A DNA stretch of 63,807 nucleotides from Brevibacterium sp. S111. GTDB lineage: Bacteria; Actinomycetota; Actinomycetes; Actinomycetales; Brevibacteriaceae. The stretch lies in NCBI RefSeq assembly GCF_004745075.1, contig NZ_RHFH01000016.1, positions 1 through 63,807 of the forward strand. Direction: 5' to 3'. Under the pieces are notes generated by a model, which saw only the letters and a list, made by a program, of their open reading frames with translations, was not told the origin of the DNA and did no database searches. The translations under genes were made by a program, and so were the position numbers. Shown here piece after piece: positions 24,622-34,313 of the stretch. Numbering within the stretch: position 1 is the first letter of the stretch; each line of letters begins with the position of its first letter.

Positions 24622-25365
24622 TCAGTCCTTCGGCCCACCGGCAACGTAGATGACCTGACCGGAGACGAATCCGGCGCCTTCTGAGGCGAGGAACGATGCC
24701 GTGTGGGCGATGTCCTCGGGCTTGCCGGAGCGCGCAACCGGGATGCCTTCGACAGAGGCCTTGACGAAGTCGTCGAAGTCCATGCCCACGCGCTCGGCCG
24801 TGGCCTTCGTCATGTCGGTTTCGATGAAGCCGGGGGCGATGGCATTCGCGGTGACGCCGAACTTGCCGAGCTCGATGGCCCAGGTCTTCGTGATGCCCTG
24901 GATTCCGGCCTTCGCGGCCGAGTAGTTCGTCTGCCCGCGGTTGCCCTGCGCCGAAGTCGACGACATCGAGATGATGCGCCCGAACTTCTCTTCGACCATG
25001 TACGACTGGACGGCCTTGGCCATGAGGAAAGCTCCGCCGAGGTGGACGGAGAGGACCTTGTTGAACTCCTCATACGACATCTTGAACAGCAGGTTGTCGC
25101 GCAGGATCCCGGCGTTGTTGACCAGAACGGTGGGCGCACCGAGGGTGTCAGCGACCTGCTTGACGGCTGCGTTGACCGAGTCCTCGTCGGAGACATCGGC
25201 TTCGAGCCCGAGGGCTTCCCCTCCGTCGGCCTTGATTGCTGCGACGGTGTCGTCTGTCGGCCCCATGTCGAGGACGGCGACCTTGAGTCCGTCGGCGCCG
25301 AGCCGCTTGGCGATTGCCGCGCCGATGCCGCGTCCGCCTCCGGTGACGATAGCTGTACGAGTCAT
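24622..25365 (-). CDS. SDR reductase (FabG / 3-hydroxyacyl-CoA dehydrogenase-like)
   Basis: A 247-residue short-chain dehydrogenase/reductase. The nucleotide-binding motif is TGGGRGIGAA at about 8-17, followed by NNAG, and the catalytic Ser and YxxxK are in SSTSAQGNRGQTNYSAAKAG. NADP(H) preference is suggested by the missing acidic residue after beta2, but this is uncertain. I chose the ATG at 25365 because GAGGAG lies six bases upstream; the longer frame to 25401 lies in the promoter. With the downstream thiolase it probably handles beta-ketoacyl or beta-hydroxyacyl thioesters. Confidence 0.88.
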   Translation of the reverse strand: MTRTAIVTGGGRGIGAAIAKRLGADGLKVAVLDMGPTDDTVAAIKADGGEALGLEADVSDEDSVNAAVKQVADTLGAPTVLVNNAGILRDNLLFKMSYEEFNKVLSVHLGGAFLMAKAVQSYMVEEKFGRIISMSSTSAQGNRGQTNYSAAKAGIQGITKTWAIELGKFGVTANAIAPGFIETDMTKATAERVGMDFDDFVKASVEGIPVARSGKPEDIAHTASFLASEGAGFVSGQVIYVAGGPKD

Positions 25366-25814
25366 ATTCGTGCTCCTCAGAATAGTGGTCTCAGATATCA
25401 ATGTCGTATCGCGCGATCACGAGCTGTCACCCTCCGCTGCAGTGCCGATGTGACCGGGGTCTCTTGCGCAACCGCTTTCACTCTAGACCATTTCTCGTCG
25501 CTGAACGATTGATTGCTCAAAGTGTGGGCATATCAGCGCGATAGCAGAGCCGCACAGGCGGCGCGAGCGCCCCGGATTCGGCTCCGCACCACGCCTCACC
25601 TCGCCTTTTACGGAAACAAGGCGACGAATCTGATTGATTATCGAACGTTCAAAAATCTCGTCGAAAATCATTGACTTCGCCGGATTGTTTTGGGAAGGTT
25701 CAAATCAGTCGCTGTCGATCTCATCTCGACGGCGCCTTCCGAGAACCGTCACAGAAGACACCTCGGACACTGTGTGGAGCGTCCTCACTCCGGGAGCTTT
25801 TCAAAGGAGAAAAG
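25366..25814. promoter_or_regulatory. divergent control region between SDR/thiolase and the Liv operon
   Basis: A 449-base gene-free region, AT-richer than its flanks near 25620-25700. The palindrome GAACGTTC is at 25643-25650, inside TGATTGATTATCGAACGTTCA. A second GATTGATT occurs in TGAACGATTGATTGCTCA at about 25503. Such spaced palindromes suit a TetR- or GntR-type regulator, but no regulator gene is adjacent. TTGACT at 25670 is a possible -35 of the Liv operon; I cannot place a good -10. Confidence 0.45.
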
Positions 25815-27026
25815 ATGCACTCTGTCTCGCGAAACCGCAGTCGAAGACTATTGGCCGCCGCAGTCGTGGGCGCATTCGCATTGTCGCTGAGCGCCTGTGG
25901 AGGTGGAGGTTCGGGAGAAGGCGACACAGTCGTCATCGGCTACACCGGACCGCTCAGCGGTGGAGGCGCAGCATACGGAGAGAACGTCCAGATCGGCCTC
26001 GAAATGGCCATCGACGACCTCAACTCCGACGGAGTCGAAGTCGACGGCAAGCCCGTCACTCTGGAGCTGAAGGCCCTCGACGACAAATACGCACCAGCCA
26101 CGGCGGCAAGCAATGCCCAGCGCCTGGCCGATCAGGACAAAGCACCGGTCGTCGTCTCCCCCAACGCCGGTGCGATCAAAGCGATCCAGCAGATCAACAG
26201 CGGCAGATCGAACTTCCTCATCTCCGCGTACACCTCGGATCCGGCGATCGTGCAATCGGACAATCCATTGACGATGATGATCCCTCCGAACTTCGAGTCC
26301 TACGCCGATGAGTTCACCGAAACCGCCATGGAACATGGCGGGAAGAAGCTCACACTGCTGGGAACGCAGAGCGAATACGGTCAGCAGTGGACCGAGTCGA
26401 TCACCGAATCGTGGAGCGCCGCCGGCGGAGAGATCGGCAAGGACAACAGCATCGACTACGCCACGGTCTCCGACTTCGCCGGACCCGTCTCCAAGGCACT
26501 GGCAGAGAAGCCCGATGCGATCTTCGTCGGCGGACCCTCTCAGCCGACCGCTCTGATCATGGAGGAAGCACGCAAGCAGGGCTTCAAGGGCAGCTTCCTC
26601 GTCATGGATCAGGCCAAACTCGACGAGATGGCGACCGTGACGAAGCTCGACAATCTCAAGAACTCCGTCGGAGTCCTGCCTGTCGCCGAATACGAAGACC
26701 CGGGCACAGAGGACTTCCTCAAGAAGTTCGCCGACAAAGCCGGGGACAAGAAGGTGGCCACCAGCGAAACGGCGCTGAACTACCAAGGCATCGCCATCAT
26801 CGCCAAGGCGATGGAAGTCTCGGGCAGCACCGACGATCCGGAGAAGATTCGCGAAGCCATCACGGACGCGCTTCCGGAAGTCGACGACCGGTACAAGGTC
26901 AACGGGTTCCCTGAGGAGATCACCGACGAAGGGCATCTGGTCAACCCGAACCTCGAGGCGACCTTCCTGGATGACGACGGCAAGTACACGAAGATCCCGA
27001 TCGAACAGGTCTCGGACAACAAGTAA
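25815..27026 (+). CDS. branched-chain-amino-acid-type ABC substrate-binding lipoprotein
   Basis: A 403-residue periplasmic-binding-protein type I component. The signal peptide ends in the lipobox LSAC with lipidated Cys near 26, then a Gly linker. The domain begins VVIGYTGPLSGGGAAYGENVQIGLEMAIDDLN, typical of LivJ/LivK-like receptors. I chose the ATG at 25815 with AAAGGAG directly upstream; the longer frame to 25671 is not supported. It is the first gene of a five-gene importer. The ligand may be an amino acid, urea, amide or short acid; sequence alone cannot tell. Confidence 0.92.
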   Translation: MHSVSRNRSRRLLAAAVVGAFALSLSACGGGGSGEGDTVVIGYTGPLSGGGAAYGENVQIGLEMAIDDLNSDGVEVDGKPVTLELKALDDKYAPATAASNAQRLADQDKAPVVVSPNAGAIKAIQQINSGRSNFLISAYTSDPAIVQSDNPLTMMIPPNFESYADEFTETAMEHGGKKLTLLGTQSEYGQQWTESITESWSAAGGEIGKDNSIDYATVSDFAGPVSKALAEKPDAIFVGGPSQPTALIMEEARKQGFKGSFLVMDQAKLDEMATVTKLDNLKNSVGVLPVAEYEDPGTEDFLKKFADKAGDKKVATSETALNYQGIAIIAKAMEVSGSTDDPEKIREAITDALPEVDDRYKVNGFPEEITDEGHLVNPNLEATFLDDDGKYTKIPIEQVSDNK

Positions 27027-27113
27027 CTTCCGTCTGCGGCACGACAGTGGGTGAGGCGCCACGACGGCGCCTCACCCGAGCCGCCCTCATGCCTGCAGAG
27101 GACCAGAATCATC

Positions 27114-27980
27114 ATGACTCTCTTCATCCAACAACTCTTCAACGGCCTCGCACTCGGCGGTGTCTACTGTCTGGCTGCGATCGGTCTGACCCTGGTGTTC
27201 GGCGTCCTGCGCATTCCGAACCTGGCGCATGGTTCGCTGTACATGCTCGGCGCCTACATCACGTACTTCTTCCTCACGACCATCGGCGTCCCCTACATCG
27301 CGGCGATCGGAATGGCCGCGATCATCCTCTTCGTCCTCGGCGTCGGTCTCGAACGTCTGGTCTTCCACCCGCTTCGGAACTCTCCGCACACTCACCACAT
27401 GATCGCGGCCGTCGGTGCGATGTTCTTCTTCCAAGCCCTCGCACAAGCGATCTGGGGCGCGGATTTCCGCCGGATGGACACACCGATCACCGGCGAACTG
27501 CGAGTCCTCGGCGCCGAGATCTCCGCCCAGCGCATCGTCATCATCATCACTGCGGTGATCGTGTTGGCCCTGCTGGCCTGGTTCATCAAACGCTCCATCC
27601 ACGGACAGACGATCGAAGCGATCGAACAGGATCGCATCGGCGCCTCCCTGGTCGGAATCAACCCGTCCATGGTGTCGATGCTGACTTTGGGGCTCTCGGC
27701 CCTCCTGGCCACGATCGCGGCAGGACTGGTCGCACCGATCAACCTGCTCTCCCCCACGATGGGCGATGCCCTCAACCTCAAGGTCTTCGCCATCATCATC
27801 CTCGGCGGGCTCGGGTCCCTGCCCGGTGCGATCCTCGGCGGTTTCGTCCTGGCGATCGCCGAGACGATGACCGCCACCTATGTGTCCTCGGCATTCGGTG
27901 ACACCGTGGCCTTCATCGTTCTCGTGGCCGTGTTGGCCATCAAACCCAATGGACTCTTCACGAAGGCGGTGCAGCGATGA
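27114..27980 (+). CDS. livH: ABC importer permease, LivH type
   Basis: A 288-residue inner-membrane permease. The start MTLFIQQLFNGLALGGVYCLAAIGLTLVFGVL and the PNLAHG motif are typical of LivH. The internal LGGLGSLPGAILGG marks the ATPase-coupling region. Start ATG at 27114, with GCAGAGGA upstream. The stop overlaps the next start as ATGA. Confidence 0.93.
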   Translation: MTLFIQQLFNGLALGGVYCLAAIGLTLVFGVLRIPNLAHGSLYMLGAYITYFFLTTIGVPYIAAIGMAAIILFVLGVGLERLVFHPLRNSPHTHHMIAAVGAMFFFQALAQAIWGADFRRMDTPITGELRVLGAEISAQRIVIIITAVIVLALLAWFIKRSIHGQTIEAIEQDRIGASLVGINPSMVSMLTLGLSALLATIAAGLVAPINLLSPTMGDALNLKVFAIIILGGLGSLPGAILGGFVLAIAETMTATYVSSAFGDTVAFIVLVAVLAIKPNGLFTKAVQR

Positions 27981-29068
27981 ACGCATTGAAGAACCCGAGA
28001 ATCATCGGCACATTCGCCCTCGTCGTCCTCATCGCTGCGGCTCCGCTCTTCTTCGCACACGAGAACTACGCCATGCGAGTCATCACCGTCGGAATGTGCG
28101 CGGCGATCGCGGTCTACGGACTCAACATCATCCTCGGCTTCACGGGACAGCTGTCCCTGGCGCAGGGCGGCTTCTTCGGAATCGGCGCCTACGGCGTCGG
28201 ACTGCTCACCACCGACTACGACTGGTCGTTCTGGTCTGCTTTCGCCGTCTCCGTGATCGGCACCGCCGTCATCGGATACCTGTGCGGGCTCATCGCACTG
28301 CGCACGAAAGACGAATACTTCGCCATCTTCACCATGGCCATCGGCTTCATCATCTTCCTGGTCATCAGCCGGTGGGAATCTGTCACCCATGCGCACTCGG
28401 GAGTCAACAATGTGAAGTTCCCCGAAGGAGGCGGCCTCGTCGACTTCGGTTCGCCGGTGGCAATGTTCTACCTCGTCTTCGTCATCCTGCTCATCTGCGT
28501 CTACATCACCTACGCAGTTCGCCGCTCGAGTGTGGGCCGGACCCTGCTCACGATCAGAACCAGCGAAGACCTCGCCGACGCCATCGGAGTGCGAGTCGGC
28601 TTCAGCAAGCAGCTGGCCTTCGCCGCCTCCGCGGTCTTCGGCGGCATCGGCGGCGGCCTGTACGCCACCGTCGTCGGCTTCATCGGCCCGGATTCCGCGT
28701 CCCTGGACAAGACCTTCGAATTCCTCATGTTCATCCTCGTCGGAGGCATGGGTACGGTCGCAGGACCGCTCTTGGGCAGCATGATCGTGACATTCCTGTT
28801 CGAGCTGTTCCAGGACTTCCAGGCCTACCGCTTCATCGTCTTGGGACCGATCATCGTCGCACTCGTGATCTTCGCACCCAGGGGAATCATCGGCTACCTC
28901 GGCGGGTTCGTCGACAAACGCAATCGTCGACGGCGAGTTGCCGCCGCCCGCCGAAGCGCGGAAGCCGCTGAGTCAGCGAACCGAGGTGGCCCGTCCGGAC
29001 ACGACGACGCGGCAGATTCCCATGTCACCCGTTCCGGCGGCCCGGCCGCTCCCGAGGAGAAGAAATGA
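27977..29068 (+). CDS. livM: ABC importer permease, LivM type
   Basis: A 363-residue permease with the LivM hallmark GLNIILGFTGQLSLAQGGFFGIGAY near the N-terminus and VGGMGTVAGPLLG near 255. The C-terminal 45 residues after VDKRNRRRR are a hydrophilic extension beyond the usual family end. Translationally coupled on both sides (ATGA at the start, ATGA at the end). Confidence 0.92.
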   Translation: MNALKNPRIIGTFALVVLIAAAPLFFAHENYAMRVITVGMCAAIAVYGLNIILGFTGQLSLAQGGFFGIGAYGVGLLTTDYDWSFWSAFAVSVIGTAVIGYLCGLIALRTKDEYFAIFTMAIGFIIFLVISRWESVTHAHSGVNNVKFPEGGGLVDFGSPVAMFYLVFVILLICVYITYAVRRSSVGRTLLTIRTSEDLADAIGVRVGFSKQLAFAASAVFGGIGGGLYATVVGFIGPDSASLDKTFEFLMFILVGGMGTVAGPLLGSMIVTFLFELFQDFQAYRFIVLGPIIVALVIFAPRGIIGYLGGFVDKRNRRRRVAAARRSAEAAESANRGGPSGHDDAADSHVTRSGGPAAPEEKK

Positions 29069-29853
29069 CCCTGTTGGAAATACGTGGCCTCGGCAAACGC
29101 TTCGGCGGACTCGATGCGGTCAAGGACGTGGACCTGGACGTCGAAGAGGGACGGATCACCGCGGTGATCGGCCCCAACGGTGCCGGCAAATCGACCCTGT
29201 TCAACCTCGTTCACGGCTTCTACCGGCCGACGTCCGGCAGCATCCGCTTCAAGGACGAGGACATCACCCACTCCTCGCCGCACAATACGGTGGCCGGAGG
29301 AATCGCACGCACCTTTCAGACCACGAACCTGTTCGATGACAGCACCCTGTTGGAAAACGTGCTGGCAGGTCGGATCGTGCGTTCGAAGTCCACCATCTTC
29401 GACGCTGTCTTCCACACTCCGCGGCACCGCCGGGAGTCTCGGATCAATGAAGACCGTGCCATGGAGGCTCTCGAGTACTGCGGGGTGGCGGAATACCGGC
29501 ACGATCTGGCCTCCAATGTTCCGCAAGAGGTGCAGAAGCGCACCGCCGTCGCCATGGCCTTGGCGACCGAACCGGAGCTGATTCTCCTTGATGAGCCCGC
29601 CGGCGGCATCCCCGAGGAGGAGACCGCGGACTTCGGCAACCTCATCCGTTCGCTGCCCCAGCGTGGGGTCTCGGTCCTCCTCGTCGAACACAAGATGACG
29701 ATGATCATGGATCTCGCGGACACGATCCTCGTCCTCGACCACGGGCAGAAGCTCGCCTTCGGCGTGCCTTCCGAGATCCAGTCGAATCCGGACGTCATCC
29801 ATGCGTATCTCGGTTCGACGCCCCAGGATCCGACGGACCAGAAGGAGAAGTGA
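29065..29853 (+). CDS. livG: ABC importer ATPase, LivG type, with altered signature motif
   Basis: A 262-residue ATP-binding subunit. Walker A is GPNGAGKST at about 36-44, Walker B is LILLDEPAGG, and the switch His is in LLVEHKM. Where the ABC signature (LSGGQ, or LSYGxQR in LivG) is expected, this protein reads VPQEVQKR, lacking both Gly residues. The family member in the same operon, LivF, has a normal signature. The pump would therefore have one standard and one degenerate ATP site. Overlaps its neighbours by 4 and 1 bases. Confidence 0.9.
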   Translation: MTLLEIRGLGKRFGGLDAVKDVDLDVEEGRITAVIGPNGAGKSTLFNLVHGFYRPTSGSIRFKDEDITHSSPHNTVAGGIARTFQTTNLFDDSTLLENVLAGRIVRSKSTIFDAVFHTPRHRRESRINEDRAMEALEYCGVAEYRHDLASNVPQEVQKRTAVAMALATEPELILLDEPAGGIPEEETADFGNLIRSLPQRGVSVLLVEHKMTMIMDLADTILVLDHGQKLAFGVPSEIQSNPDVIHAYLGSTPQDPTDQKEK

Positions 29854-30557
29854 TGCTCACACTCGACAATGTCAGCACCGGCTACGATGCCACCGACGTC
29901 CTCCACGGCGTGAGCATCACCGCGCGGGCGGGCGAACTCACCGTCATCCTCGGCGCGAACGGTTCGGGAAAGACCACGCTGTTCAGAACCATCAGCGGAC
30001 TCATGCGCGTGCGGACGGGAACGATCGACTACGAGGGCCGGAAACTCCACCGAGCCCGCGCCAACGCCATCGTCAAGTCCGGAATCGCACACTGCCCCGA
30101 GGGACGTCATCTGTTCGGGAAGATGTCGGTGGAGAAGAACCTGCGGCTGGGGTCGTACCCGCACAGGAACAGTTCCCGCACCGAGGAGATCTATGCGGAG
30201 GTTCTCGACCTGTTCCCGATCCTCAAGGAGAAGGCGAAGCAGCCGGCCGGCTCGCTGTCGGGCGGACAGCAGCAGATGGTGGCGATCGGTCGGGCGCTGA
30301 TGTCGGATCCGAGCCTGCTGATCCTCGACGAACCGTCAATGGGTCTGGCACCGATCGTCGTCGAACAGGTCCTCGAATCCGTCGCACAGATCAATCGCAA
30401 CGGCATCGGCGTCCTGCTCAGCGAGCAGAATGCGAAGGCGTCGCTGGCGATCGCCCATCGCGGCTATGTCCTCGCTGAAGGTCGGATCGTGCTCGCCGAT
30501 GATGCCTCTCGGCTGCTTGACAATCCGGACGTCCAGGCAGCCTATCTGGGTCTCTGA
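29853..30557 (+). CDS. livF: ABC importer ATPase, LivF type
   Basis: A 234-residue ATP-binding subunit. Walker A is GANGSGKTT near 36, the signature LSGGQQQMVAIGRAL near 131, and Walker B LLILDEPSMGLAP. Typical LivF text (CPEGRHLFGKMSVEKNL) is present. I start at the ATG at 29853, which overlaps the livG stop (TGATG) with AAGGAG upstream; the GTG one codon earlier is possible. Last gene of the operon, followed by a convergent terminator. Confidence 0.93.
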   Translation: MLTLDNVSTGYDATDVLHGVSITARAGELTVILGANGSGKTTLFRTISGLMRVRTGTIDYEGRKLHRARANAIVKSGIAHCPEGRHLFGKMSVEKNLRLGSYPHRNSSRTEEIYAEVLDLFPILKEKAKQPAGSLSGGQQQMVAIGRALMSDPSLLILDEPSMGLAPIVVEQVLESVAQINRNGIGVLLSEQNAKASLAIAHRGYVLAEGRIVLADDASRLLDNPDVQAAYLGL

Positions 30558-30575
30558 CGCGCTCCGAGACGCAGC

Positions 30576-30618
30576 TGATGCCTCGCCGAGGCGCAACCAC
30601 CACCTCGGCGAGGCATCA
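30576..30618. terminator. bidirectional terminator between livF and the Sua5-like gene
   Basis: Arms 30576-30591 and 30603-30618 pair over 16 bases around an 11-base loop. Each arm contains its own palindrome CCTCGCCGAGG or CCTCGGCGAGG, so alternative foldings exist. It serves two convergent genes. Confidence 0.82.
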
Positions 30619-30664
30619 TCCGTTCTGATTGTCGGTCGGTTATGCGTGCAGGTGCACGCGTTCG

Positions 30665-31291
30665 TCATTCCTCGAGGAAGCGGGAGACGTCTCCGGCTCC
30701 GACGCGGGCGACCTCGGGGAACCGGCCGGTGAAGTCGATGACCGAGGTCGGCACGACTCCGGGCACGCCGGATTCGATGACGATGTCGACGTCGTTGCCC
30801 AGTTGGTCCACGACATCCTCGGCGTGGGTGAGCGGATCCTCATCGCCGGGCAGCAGCAGAGTCGACGACAGGATCGGCTCGCCCATCGCTTCGACGAGAG
30901 CCAGCGCGGTGACATTCTGCGGAATCCGCGCCCCGACCGAATGCTTCTTCGGATGCATCATCCGCCGCGGCACTTCCTTCGTCGCCTTCATGATGAAGGT
31001 GAACGGCCCCGGCGTCATTGATTTGATCGCCCGGAAATCCGAGTTGTCGACGATGACGAACTGTCCCAGTTGGGCGAAATCATGGCACATGAGCGTGAAG
31101 TGGTGCTTCGAGCCCAGCTGCCGGATGCGGGTGATCCGCTCGATGCCGTCCTTGTTGTCCAGGGCGCAGCCCAGCGCGTAGCAGGAGTCCGTGGGGTAGG
31201 CGATGAGCCCACCATTTCTCAGGGACTCGGCGGCCTTCTCGATCAGTCGGTCCTGTGGGTTCTCCGGATGGATATTCAGTAGTGTCGCCAT
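30665..31291 (-). CDS. Sua5/YciO/YrdC family protein (threonylcarbamoyl-AMP synthase-like)
   Basis: A 208-residue YrdC-fold protein. The nucleotide-binding core is present: GGLIAYPTDSCYALGC (about 28-43), KHHFTLMCHDFAQL, and PGPFTFIMKATKEVPRR. The text is closer to the YciO branch than to TsaC/Sua5 proper; YciO proteins have weak or no threonylcarbamoyl-AMP synthase activity. It is the last gene of the long minus-strand series, 16 bases after the AI-2E carrier gene. Confidence 0.85.
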   Translation of the reverse strand: MATLLNIHPENPQDRLIEKAAESLRNGGLIAYPTDSCYALGCALDNKDGIERITRIRQLGSKHHFTLMCHDFAQLGQFVIVDNSDFRAIKSMTPGPFTFIMKATKEVPRRMMHPKKHSVGARIPQNVTALALVEAMGEPILSSTLLLPGDEDPLTHAEDVVDQLGNDVDIVIESGVPGVVPTSVIDFTGRFPEVARVGAGDVSRFLEE

Positions 31292-31307
31292 ACTTCATGC
31301 TAACCAC

Positions 31308-32801
31308 TCAGGCTTCGGAGGGCGAGGGGGCCGCGCCCTTTCGCGCCGATCCCGTCACCGGATTTCCCGTCCCCGTGTCCGCGTCGGAGGCCAGGAGGAT
31401 GTTCACCCACCTCGCCCGCGGGTCCGCGTCGACGAGCAGCGCCTTGAGCAGCAGGGTCGCCGGCAGCGCCAACAAGGCTCCGAGCCACCCGAGGATCCAC
31501 ACCCAGAACAGCAGGGAGAGGAACGACACGAGCGGGGTCACGCCGACGGATTCTCCTGTGAACTTCGGCTGGATGATCGCCTGGATGACGAAGTTGAGCA
31601 CACTGTAGGCCACGATCACCCACACCGCCGACTGCCAGCCGCTGTCAACGAGCGCGAGCAGAGCCGGCGGGACGAGGCCGATGACGAAGCCGATGTTCGG
31701 AATGTAGTTCGTGAGGAACGCGAGCACGCCCCACACCCAGATGAGTGGAACATCAATGATCGCCAAGGCGACGACATCGAGGAAGGCGACGATGAGACCG
31801 AAGATCGTGGCGACCACCCAGTAGCGACGGACTCCGCGGGCGAAGTCGCCCAACGAGGCCGACAGGGAGGGTTTGATGTCCAACAGCATCGTCATCCGTT
31901 TGTCGATGCCCATCGAATCCATCGCCACGAAGAAGACCGACATGATCACCGTCGTGAGCAGACCCGCGACCGAGGACACGTTCGTCAGCAGCGGGTAGAT
32001 GGCATCGAGCACGGAGCGCACGTCGAAGGCCTTGAGCTGCTGCTGGATCACCGAGGAGGTCACCCCGATGTCCGAGAGCAGCGCCAGTGCGTTCTGGTAC
32101 GAGTGGGCGAGTTCGTTGCTGTAGCTGGGGATGAGGATGACGAGCTCGGCCACCGACCACGCTGTGAGCCCGAAGAAGGCGAGGATCATGCACAGCACGA
32201 GGACCACAGAAATGGATGCGCCGATCGCGCGCGGCACCTTGAACCGGGTGAGGAGCCGTTGCACGGGGTAGACGACGATGTAGAAGTTGAGGGCGAGGAA
32301 CACCGGAGCCACGATGTCCTGCAGACCGCGGAAGAACATGAGAGCGTAGGCCAGCCCCGCCATGGTCACCGCGATCATGAGCGCGCGTGCCGGTGGGCGC
32401 GAGTGCCAGGGCCGGGGGCCGACGTCGGCGCCCGAGTCGTCGAAGCCAGGGCCCGATTCGTCGACGCCGACTCCCGAGCCGTCGAGGTGGGCGCCCAAGT
32501 CGTCGACACCTGCGTTTGATTCGTCGATGCCGGCAGCCGAATCCTCGATCACCGAGGCGGCGCGACCGGAGTCGTCCCCCGTCGTTTCCGAGTCGGCAGC
32601 CGAAGCGGCGTCCGTGGCCTGTTCAGACTGCGACTCCGCGGACGGAGCGGACGGGCCAGTCGGAGCGGACGGGCCAGTCGGAGCGGACGGGCCAGGCGGA
32701 GCGGACGGGCCGGGCTCAGCAGGGCGTGCCGAGGCACCGGCCGCACCGGCTGCCGCATCGTCGTGTGCGGTCGAATCCTCGGACCGCTCGCCCTCGTTCA
32801 C
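31308..32801 (-). CDS. AI-2E family transporter with repetitive N-terminus
   Basis: A 497-residue polytopic protein. The membrane domain begins near 140 and has about eight segments; the family hallmark region LTNYIPNIGFVIGLVPPALLAL is at about 370-391. Family members include the E. coli AI-2 exporter TqsA and Na+/H+ antiporters, so the substrate is uncertain. Residues 1-135 are low complexity: first PSAPTG repeats from an 18-base tandem repeat, then a heptad-like series with VDESG/IDESN motifs. The start is immediately after the der stop on the same strand order. C-terminal tail Ala/Pro/Ser-rich. Confidence 0.85.
   Translation of the reverse strand: MNEGERSEDSTAHDDAAAGAAGASARPAEPGPSAPPGPSAPTGPSAPTGPSAPSAESQSEQATDAASAADSETTGDDSGRAASVIEDSAAGIDESNAGVDDLGAHLDGSGVGVDESGPGFDDSGADVGPRPWHSRPPARALMIAVTMAGLAYALMFFRGLQDIVAPVFLALNFYIVVYPVQRLLTRFKVPRAIGASISVVLVLCMILAFFGLTAWSVAELVILIPSYSNELAHSYQNALALLSDIGVTSSVIQQQLKAFDVRSVLDAIYPLLTNVSSVAGLLTTVIMSVFFVAMDSMGIDKRMTMLLDIKPSLSASLGDFARGVRRYWVVATIFGLIVAFLDVVALAIIDVPLIWVWGVLAFLTNYIPNIGFVIGLVPPALLALVDSGWQSAVWVIVAYSVLNFVIQAIIQPKFTGESVGVTPLVSFLSLLFWVWILGWLGALLALPATLLLKALLVDADPRARWVNILLASDADTGTGNPVTGSARKGAAPSPSEA
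32644..32715 (-). repeat. four-copy 18-bp tandem repeat inside the AI-2E gene
   Basis: Four adjacent 18-base units on the plus strand, GGAGCGGACGGGCCAGTC and near-identical copies, starting at 32644, 32662, 32680 and 32698. Copies 1 and 2 are identical. They encode a six-residue GPSAPT unit. Confidence 0.92.
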
Positions 32802-34313
32802 TCAGCGTCTCCGCCGCTTCTCGCGGATGCGCATCGACACCTCGATCGGGGTGCCCTTGAACCCGAAGGTCTCACGCAGACGGCGAATGATGAATCGACG
32901 GTAGCCGGGGTCGAGGAATCCGGTGGTGAAGAGCACGAACTTCGGCGGACGCGACTGCGCCTGAGTGCCGAAGAGGATGCGCGGCTGCTTGCCGCCGCGC
33001 ACGGGATGCGGGTTCGCAGCGACGAGCTCACCGAGGAAGGCATTGAGCCGACCCGTCGGAATGCGGGTGTCCCAGCCCTCGAGTGCTGCCTCCATCGCGG
33101 GGACGAGCTTCTCCGCATGCCGACCGGTCTTCGCGGAGATGTTCACCCGCGGAGCCCACGCCACATGCCCGAGGTCCCGTTCGATCTCCCGTTCGAGGTA
33201 GTAGCGGCGTTCGTCATCGAGCAGATCCCACTTGTTGAACGCGAGCACCACGGCACGGCCGGCTTCGACTGCGGTGGTCACGATGCGCACGTCCTGCTCG
33301 CTCAGAGGCTCCTGAACCTCGAGGAGGACGAGGGCCACCTCGGCGCGTTCCAGCGCGGTCTGCGTCCGCAGCGCAGCATAGAAGTCAGCGCCGCTGGCCT
33401 GATGGGCACGACGACGGATGCCGGCGGTGTCGACGAAACGCCACTGCTTCCCGCCGAGCTCGATGAGCTCATCGACGGGGTCACGCGTGGTGCCGGCGAC
33501 ATTGTCCACGAGCACACGATCGGTGCCGATGAGCTGGTTGAGCAGGGAGGACTTGCCGACATTCGGACGCCCGACGAGCGCGATGCGACGCGGTCCGCCC
33601 TCTTCGATACGGGCGTCGACGGCCGAGACCTCGGGCAGAATCGTCAGAACCTCGTCGAGCAGGTCAGCGACTCCGCGACCGTGCAGAGCCGATACCGTCC
33701 ACGGCTGGCCCAGGCCCAGGCCCCACAGTTCGGCGGCCATCAGTTCGCCGCGCTCGTCATCGACCTTGTTCGCGGCGAGGATGACAGGCTTCTTCTTCCG
33801 CCGCAGCATCTTCACGATCATCTCATCGGTCGAGGTCGGACCGGTCGTCGCATCGACGACGAGGACGACGGCATCGGCCATGTCCACGGCGATCTCGGAC
33901 TGGATGGCGATCCGCGAAGCCATGCCCTTCGAGTCCTGGTCCCACCCGCCGGTGTCGACGAGGGTGAATTCCTTCGTGTTCCACTCCGCGCGGTAGCTCA
34001 CCCGGTCACGGGTGACTCCGGGAACGTCTTCGACGACGGCTTCGCGACGACCGAGGATGCGGTTGACCAGCGTCGACTTGCCGACATTGGGTCGGCCGAC
34101 GACGGCGAGCACGGGAGCGGCACCGAGGGCCTCCTCTTCCTCGTCCTCGAAACCGTAGGCGTGCAGCAGCGCCCGGTCTTCGTCCTCGAGCTCATAGCTT
34201 TCGAGTCCGGCTTCGAGCGCGGTCGCCCGCTGCTCGGCTTCCTCGTCGCTGATGCTCTCAACACGGTCGACGAGGTCCTCGTCGGGTGTCTCATGGAATT
34301 CGGGTTCGCTCAT
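32802..34313 (-). CDS. der: ribosome-assembly GTPase Der (EngA)
   Basis: A 503-residue double GTPase needed for 50S subunit maturation. G1 of the first domain is [19 protein letters not shown] near 70; G1 of the second is [18 protein letters not shown] near 243. NKVD and NKWD (G4 motifs) are present in each. The C-terminal KH-like domain ends KRRRR. The first 65 residues are an acidic extension typical of actinobacterial Der. The start overlaps the cmk stop (ATGA), the standard cmk-der coupling. Confidence 0.96.
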   Translation of the reverse strand: MSEPEFHETPDEDLVDRVESISDEEAEQRATALEAGLESYELEDEDRALLHAYGFEDEEEEALGAAPVLAVVGRPNVGKSTLVNRILGRREAVVEDVPGVTRDRVSYRAEWNTKEFTLVDTGGWDQDSKGMASRIAIQSEIAVDMADAVVLVVDATTGPTSTDEMIVKMLRRKKKPVILAANKVDDERGELMAAELWGLGLGQPWTVSALHGRGVADLLDEVLTILPEVSAVDARIEEGGPRRIALVGRPNVGKSSLLNQLIGTDRVLVDNVAGTTRDPVDELIELGGKQWRFVDTAGIRRRAHQASGADFYAALRTQTALERAEVALVLLEVQEPLSEQDVRIVTTAVEAGRAVVLAFNKWDLLDDERRYYLEREIERDLGHVAWAPRVNISAKTGRHAEKLVPAMEAALEGWDTRIPTGRLNAFLGELVAANPHPVRGGKQPRILFGTQAQSRPPKFVLFTTGFLDPGYRRFIIRRLRETFGFKGTPIEVSMRIREKRRRR

